Below are positions 58,150 to 64,000 of a stretch of DNA of 64,000 bases, in pieces (within the stretch, counting starts at the first letter, position 1; every line of letters begins with the position of its first letter). Made by a program: the position numbers and the translations under genes. The stretch spans positions 6,262,001 through 6,326,000 of the forward strand of contig CP085826.1 in NCBI GenBank assembly GCA_020809705.1. Direction: 5' to 3'. The notes beneath the pieces are model-generated. The model ran no database searches. It saw nothing but the letters and a program-made list of their open reading frames with translations, and had not been told where the DNA came from. The stretch is from Calonectria ilicicola (taxonomy: Eukaryota > Ascomycota > Sordariomycetes > Hypocreales > Nectriaceae).

Positions 58150-59227
58150 ATGGCGGCTGCTCCAAAATATCTGACCGGCGATAAGGCCGCAATCGACGAG
58201 TTTATTGACAAGTTCGATGTGAGTGATTTACTCCTGTTGGACCAAACGTCCATGGCGCTGATATTAAAAACAGACGTTTCTCTTTGACTGCGATGGTATG
58301 TTTCGCGAAATCCGAATGCAGGGCAAAAACTTAAATGCGCAGGCGTTCTCTGGTCTGGTGATCACATCTTCGAAGGAGTGCCTGAGACCATCGCCCTGTT
58401 GAGATCCAAAGGTTCATTCTCTCCGACCCCGCTACGAGAGGGGATCAGTGCTCACACTCTCTAAAGGAAAGAGAACCGTCTTCGTGACAAACAACTCGAC
58501 CAAGTCGCGCAGCGAGTACCTCAAGAAGCTCACCAACCTAGGCATCCCCTGTGAGGTTGACGACGTCTTTGGCTCCAGCTACTCGGCCGCCATTTACATC
58601 TCGCGTATCCTCAAGCTTCCCGAGGGCAAGAATAAAGTTTACATCATCGGTGAGTCGGGCGTTGAACAGGAGCTGGCATCCGAGGGCGTCCCCTACATTG
58701 GAGGCACGGACCCCGCCTATCGGCGAGACATTACTCCTGAGGATTTCAAAGCCATGGCCGACGGTTCGATGCTTGACCCCGAAGTCGGCGTTGTCCTGTG
58801 CGGCCTTGACTTTCACTTCAACTATCTTAAGCTTGCTGTTGGATTCCACTACCTGAAGCGGGGCGCCCTCTTCCTGGCCACCAATGTCGACTCCACGCTG
58901 CCCATGCACCATGACTTTTTCCTCGGCGCCGGCTCGATTTCAATCCCTCTAATCTACTCATCCGGACAGCAACCCCTGGCATTGGGAAAGCCCAGCCAGG
59001 CCATGATGGATGCTGTTGAGGGCAAGTTCCAGCTTGACAGAGCTCGGACCTGTATGATCGGCGATCGACTGAACACCGATATCAAATTTGGCATCGAAGG
59101 AAAACTTGGTGGGACCCTGCATGTCGCAACAGGTGTCAACCAAAAGGCAGACTGGGAAAAGGAGCACCCAATCGCCGTCCCTGCATTTTATGCCGATAAA
59201 CTGAGCGATCTTAGACTTGATGCTTGA
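58150..59227 (+). CDS. PHO13: 4-nitrophenylphosphatase / phosphoglycolate phosphatase, HAD family
   Basis: Four exons: 58150-58218, 58274-58295 (22 nt), 58343-58411 and 58467-59227; 306 residues. HAD motif I is assembled across introns: FLFDCDG|VLWSG, giving the nucleophile Asp and the general-acid Asp (DCDGVLW). Motif II is VFVTNNSTKSR, with the Thr/Asn pair; the C2-type cap lies between; motif III/IV reads GKPSQAMMDAV ... CMIGDRLNTDIKFG with the metal-binding Asp residues. Yeast Pho13 and its relatives hydrolyse toxic side products such as 2-phosphoglycolate. Length and motif spacing are typical. Convergent with the DUF1295 gene. Confidence 0.93.
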
Positions 59228-59456
59228 TATAGACTAGACTTGATAGATCTTTAGACCACGCAACCTATCATTTAATACTAGACTGTCCTTTATAAGTTAA
59301 TTGCATCCTCTGGTGTTTGATCGTCTGCTCTGAATACATTATTCAATACAATCTTTGAAAGACCCCCCTTACTTTCCCGTCATTCCCCAGCTGCCAAGTA
59401 AATAAATATTAGGGGAAATAAAATGCCATTACTCGGAGCCATAGTGATGGAGGCCT

Positions 59457-60688
59457 TCACTTCTGCTTCTTTGTCTCCTCCTGCCTTTGAGCATTCGCCA
59501 ACTCACTGGTTTTAATGATTCGAGGAACCTGTACTGGGGTCTTGTAGGCGCGCAGGTTGGTTGGGAGAAACATCCCAACGTGTTTCTGGTATAGCTTGTA
59601 TTCGGAATACTTGTTTGTGGTAATCAATTCGGTGAGCCATGTTGAGCCCTGAAAAAGCAGTATCAGGAAGCCGGATCCTGCAAAGGTCCAACTCCATAGA
59701 TTGTTGGTGGCGAAACAGCTCCAGTGGTAGAGAACGAACCAGATCGTCTGCTCAGCCAGAAAATTAGGGTGTCGACTGTAAGCCCACATGCCCGAAGTGA
59801 TGAAGCCTCGGTCAAGGTCAACCTGTTTGAAACCCTTGGGAACTTTGGCGTCCTTGAGGTATTGATGCTTGGCAGTTTGGTAATCTTTTCGGTTCATTAG
59901 TCTCCATGTGCATGAAACCTGACATCCAACTTACCCCATTGCTGACCATCGCTGACCCACTCACTGAGAACTAGAGCAAGTTCCACAATAAGATAGGCAA
60001 CATCGGATATGGCAATGTCCCTTTCGAATTGAGTGGATAGCAGGATGGCGTATGCGGGAACACCGGAAATGGCAAACAGCAGAACGCTCTGGATGAAGGA
60101 GATGAATGTTAGGTTAAGCAGAAAGAATAGAAACCATGGTATATTTTTCTGAATGATTGCCCTGTAAAAAAAATTAGAGTGTATACTGGAATGTATTGGC
60201 TGATCCGAACTTACCATCTGTAATCTTCAGACCCGATTTCATATCCGCCTTTGCGCCAGTAATTGTAGGTCAGGCGGCACTGAAAACTTCTTAGACAGCC
60301 CGGAAAATATATGACCAAGGATACTTACGCTCCATGCAGTCGTAGCGAGAACCACGAGATCAATACGAGAATGCGGCACATCGGCAAGACGAGCCCAAAT
60401 GGCCATGTGAAGCGTGTAGAAGTTTGGGAGGAGACTCCACAGGCGATCGACCTGGGAATAGTTTCTGTTGATCTCAGAGACGACAAGAAAAATAACACCC
60501 AAGGCTAGCGAAGCCGCAAACCCCGAGATGAGGGGGTTCGTGTCAATGTACAATTGCTTCAAGGCAGCTGGATTGGCAATGTTTTCAAAAACCTGCTGGG
60601 GCAGCGTGTACAGCTGAGGCAGATACGGCTCGACTGTTTTGGAGTAATTCCCACAGTCCTGGATGGACTGAAGTAGTGGTAGGGCCAT
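59457..60688 (-). CDS. DUF1295 membrane protein (steroid 5-alpha-reductase-like fold)
   Basis: About four exons, from ATG at 60688 (MALPLLQSIQDCGNYSKTVE) to the stop at 59457. Several membrane segments are visible: LISGFAASLALGVIFLVVSE, WFLFFLLNLTFISFIQSVLL and YAILLSTQF. The diagnostic C-terminal part contains FITSGMWAYSRHPNFLAEQT, followed by a helix with LTELITTNKYSEYKLYQKHV, as in DUF1295 and isoprenylcysteine-methyltransferase-like or steroid-reductase-like proteins. The SRHPNF motif is the cofactor-side signature of this fold. The substrate is unknown. The middle exons include CRLTYNYWRKGGYEIGSEDY. Head-to-head with TOP3. Confidence 0.85.
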
Positions 60689-61534
60689 TTTGGGAATGTG
60701 TTGATGGTTTGAGTTGACACTTGGAGCGGTTGAGGATGAGGGTAGCTACCTCTTGCAACGTCGTCATAGACTCTGCCGAGTGAAGGGAGATCAAAACCAG
60801 CGCCACTTTTTGGGGCCAGCCAGTCGACTGTCTGCCAACAAAGCTAGTGCTCCATTGCTGGGCCGCTGTGGGGATACAGAACCCCCCACAGCCCTGGAGG
60901 ACAGCGGATCAGACTGGAGACAAAAAACATTAGACACCAAGCCAATTACTCAGCCACCTACACAGCTGCTTTACCACTAAATTATTATAACTAGACGTGG
61001 TACCTTCAATCAGCTGTATATCCTTGGGCCATTCTTGCATAATAAGTCCATTATATATCAAGTACGTAAATTTAATATTTATTTATTTTATTGAGGTGCT
61101 GGTTTTAGTGTCCTATGTTTTCTGTCCCCTGCTTGCGGATACGGCCGCTGTGGCTGGTGGGTACGGCTTAGAGCCGCTGGCCACCGCCAAACTGCTGGCG
61201 AGGGGACGGCCTCGTCGCCACACAAAATTCACCAGTGGGCTTTGTGAACGTGCAAAACTGCTGCATACAACAACAGTCAACTTAACGCCACAAAAACAGA
61301 CGAGACACAGGATAATAAGAAGGCATTGAAGTTCCTTTTTGAAGGATTTGAGGATCGGTATTAGATCCGGGACCAAGCCAGTGCGGTGTTCTTTCCAGTT
61401 CAGCACCTTGGACGCGTCCAGTCTTCATCTATCGTGCCTGCTCCTGCTCGCTTGAAATAATGTATGCCTAAGGCCACGCTCCCGTGACCCAAACCAAACC
61501 GCCAACGCTCGATTTTGCACTCAGAAATGCAAAG
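60689..61534. promoter_or_regulatory. Divergent intergenic region DUF1295 gene / TOP3
   Basis: 846 bp between divergent start codons. The middle (about 61,050-61,090) is AT-rich. No gene is seen and no specific site is claimed. Confidence 0.5.
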
Positions 61535-64000
61535 ATGCGAGTCTTGTGCGTGGCCGAGAAGCCTTCCATCTCAAAGGCCGTGGCAGGCCATCTCTCTGGA
61601 GGCTCTTTTCAAACAGTAAGATCCATCTGGTTTGCTTGTTTCCCCTGGTATGCTGATCACGATACAACCAGCACAACACACGAAACCAATATATAAAGAA
61701 TTATTCATTCGATTTCGACTTTGGAAATCCATGGGGGAAATGTTCCGTCACCATGACATGCGTTACGGGTCATTTAACTAATGTCGAATTCACTCCCGAA
61801 TACAAGAATTGGAGCCATCCACCCCCGGAGACTCTTTTTCGAGCTCCAATTGTGACTAGCGTTCACGATGTGAGTTCGATTGTTTTCTCCTTCTAGCGCA
61901 TGCTAAAAATCAGAAGGACAAGAAGGCAATTGCCAAAAACATCGAATCCCAGGCCAAATATGCCCGACTTCTGGTCATCTGGACAGATTGTGATCGCGAG
62001 GGTGAACACATCGGCCATGAGATCGTGCAGGCTGCTCAAACGGGGAACGCGGGCATACAAGTAAAGCGGGCAAAATTCAGCAATGTTGAACGAGCGTATG
62101 TGTTCCCTCGGCTGTGTCTGCAGAATTCTGGTTCTAATAAAGTATCGCAGCCACGTCTTGTCGGCAGCTCGACGACTAGTCGATTTGGATGCAAAGCAAG
62201 TTGATGCAGTTGCCACCAGGATAGAATTGGATCTTCGTATCGGTTATGCCTTTACACGATACATCACCAACAGTCTGCGACCTTTGGGTGGACCCATGGA
62301 GAGTCTTACTCTCAGTTATGGTGAGTATTTTTCACATGTCATTTTGCCGCATGTACACTGACAGTCAAGGGTCGTGCCAATTTCCAACACTTGGATTCGT
62401 TGTGGATCGATACTTTCGTGTCAAGAACTTTGTCCCAGAGCCGTTTTGGAGCATCAAGGTGGTGCATACTAAGGATGGCAAGAAAGTCAACTTTAGCTGG
62501 CAGCGTAATCGGCTCTTCGACCGCATGTCGACCATTATCCTATACGAGAGATGTCTCTCCTCCAAAACCGCTGCAGTCACCAAGGTTCAAGAGAAACCAA
62601 CTAGGAAATTTAAGCCCCTCCCCCTTACGACGGTTGAACTACAGAAGGCTGCGACCCGTCTCCTACGTATGAGCGGCCAGCAAGCCATGACTATCGCCGA
62701 GGGGCTCTACAATAAGGGGTTCATCAGTTATCCCAGAACAGAAACAGATCGGTTTGACAAAGGTATGAACTTGAGGGCCCTTGTACAAAAGCAAACTCCA
62801 GATCAAAGATGGGGGCAGTTCGCACAGGGGCTTACGGATGGGGCTTTTCAGCAGCCTAGGGAGGGTAGACATGATGATAAGGCACACCCTCCCATCCACC
62901 CCATTACCTATGCTGCACCAAGCGTTCTGAACTTTGATGAAGGCCGCCTCTACGAATATGTCGTTCGGCGGTTTTTGGCATGCTGTTCGGATGACGCGAA
63001 AGGAATGGCGACTGACATTGACATTGAATATGGAGAGGAAATTTTCAGTGCTCATGGAGTCATTGTGTTGGAGAGGAACTATCTCGAAGTTTTCGTTTAT
63101 GAGAATTGGAACAACACGGCAGAGCTTCCGAAATTTACAGTGGGAGAACGGTTCACTCCGACCGAGGCCATGATGACTGAGGGCAAAACATCACCTCCTG
63201 GTTATCTTACTGAGGCAGATCTCATCGCTCTCATGGACGCCAACGGGATCGGCACCGATGCGACCATGGCCGAGCATATTCAAAAAATACAGGACCGGGA
63301 ATATGCTGCGACGATTGAGCGATCAGGCCAAACATCAGCTGACGACGATGAGCCAGACGATAACCCACCTGCAAGGGGAGGTCGAGGTCGAGGCGGACGA
63401 GCCGCTAGAGGTGGTAGAGGTGGGAGAGGACGAGGGGGAGCTTCATCGGCAGGGAACCGGAGGGGCATCAAAGTATTCGTGCCTACGCAGTTGGGAGTTT
63501 CCCTAATTCTGGGCTTCGACCGGATGAACTTCGAGACGAGCTTGGGCAAGCCGTTTCTACGGAAAGAGATGGAACTGAAAATGAAAGCCATTTGCGAAGG
63601 CCAGACAACCAGGGAAGTGGTACTTCGAGAGAGCATTGGTCAATACCACCACGTGTTCATGCAAACACAGGAGAAGCTGGACGTTTTGCGAGCTGTAAGT
63701 TTTGGACCCAGAAACAACGACAACGGTGACGCATCGCTAACCGGTACATGACAGGCATGCCGTGAGTTTGTCTTTGCGCGACCTTCAAGTTGAGTAACAT
63801 CCGCCTCGGCTGTCAGGGTTTGTTGGCCCTTGGTCATGGCCACAACACACAAGCTCAAAGCTGGAAACATTATCAGTACATCGCGGGGCTGTGCATGCCA
63901 AATCTGGGGATGTTGAAGATCTCTCCGAGCAGTCCTGCACGCCCCATTGTGGAGCGAGCGACTTTCCGAAACCTGGCGACTGAGGTCAACTCTATCGACC
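61535..64000 (+). CDS. TOP3: DNA topoisomerase III (type IA), 3' end beyond window
   Basis: Exons 61535-61615, 61672-61869, 61914-62095, 62151-62320 and 62370-63694, then one or more exons to the edge. The TOPRIM start is MRVLCVAEKPSISKAVAGHL. The acidic metal-binding WTDCDREGEHIG motif follows, then YAFTRYITNSLRPL. The catalytic Tyr lies in GFISYPRTETDRFDKGMN, and HDDKAHPPIHP is intact. Type IA enzymes relax negative supercoils and, with Sgs1/RecQ and Rmi1, dissolve recombination intermediates. An Arg/Gly-rich RGG-type insert (about 63,370-63,450) sits between the ATIERSGQ and GIKVFVPTQLG segments. The last visible exons contain Cys residues (CTPHC) that may begin a C-terminal zinc region. 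Truncated only by the window edge. Confidence 0.93.

Noticed and set aside
1..64000. CRISPR arrays, bacterial operons, full-length transposons
   Set aside because: No regularly spaced repeats, no transposase or reverse-transcriptase frames and no long terminal repeats were seen; intron-bearing genes show a fungal nuclear origin.

Overview
The window is nuclear DNA of a filamentous ascomycete, most likely a Sordariomycete and probably Hypocreales. The evidence is gene content (KU80, TOP3, an ING-family PHD protein, CWC22, a Par32-like DUF3602 protein), many short GT-AG introns of about 50-135 nt with CTAAC-type branch sites, GC-rich coding sequence, and long pyrimidine-rich or poly-A/T intergenic tracts. 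Exon joins were worked out by hand from splice signals and reading phase. No transcript evidence was available.

Left part (1-9.6 kb) looks accessory. It holds a secreted bicovalent-flavin oxidoreductase of the berberine-bridge type, convergent with an unrecognised polytopic membrane protein. Then come three decayed loci in a row: an HD-domain phosphohydrolase with four in-frame stops and the HD pair changed to HN; a coiled-coil gene broken by a stop and a frame change; and the 3' end of a single-pass membrane protein. An initiator tRNA-Met gene closes this part at 9.6-9.7 kb.

That tRNA is the most unusual object here. Its acceptor, D, anticodon and T arms are all perfectly paired, but a 52-nt insert lies between nucleotides 26 and 27, at the base of the anticodon stem. 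The insert starts GTATGT, contains CTAAC and ends AAG, so it looks like a spliceosomal intron inside a Pol III gene, not like a canonical 37/38 tRNA intron.

Middle part (10-36 kb): CWC22 (splicing), DPM2 (dolichol-phosphate-mannose synthase subunit whose first coding exon is only the ATG), a BCAS3-like beta-propeller protein, a SnoaL-like protein, an ING-family PHD protein, triose-phosphate isomerase, a eukaryotic bactofilin-like protein, an unrecognised membrane protein and a single-C2H2-finger protein. A stretch of about 7.7 kb without a recognisable gene (35.6-43.4 kb) follows.

Right part (43-64 kb) is dense core genome: Par32-like DUF3602 protein, membrane-anchored TAP-like alpha/beta hydrolase, RLP24 (60S biogenesis), PAM18/TIM14 (mitochondrial import J-protein), a Gfd2/YDR514C-like DEDD exonuclease-fold protein, KU80, a TMEM205-like membrane protein, a small unknown protein, PHO13-type phosphatase, a DUF1295 membrane protein, and DNA topoisomerase III running off the right edge. 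Genes are largely arranged in divergent and convergent pairs; RLP24/PAM18 and KU80/TMEM205-like each share a short divergent promoter. There is no obvious operon-like or CRISPR-like system.
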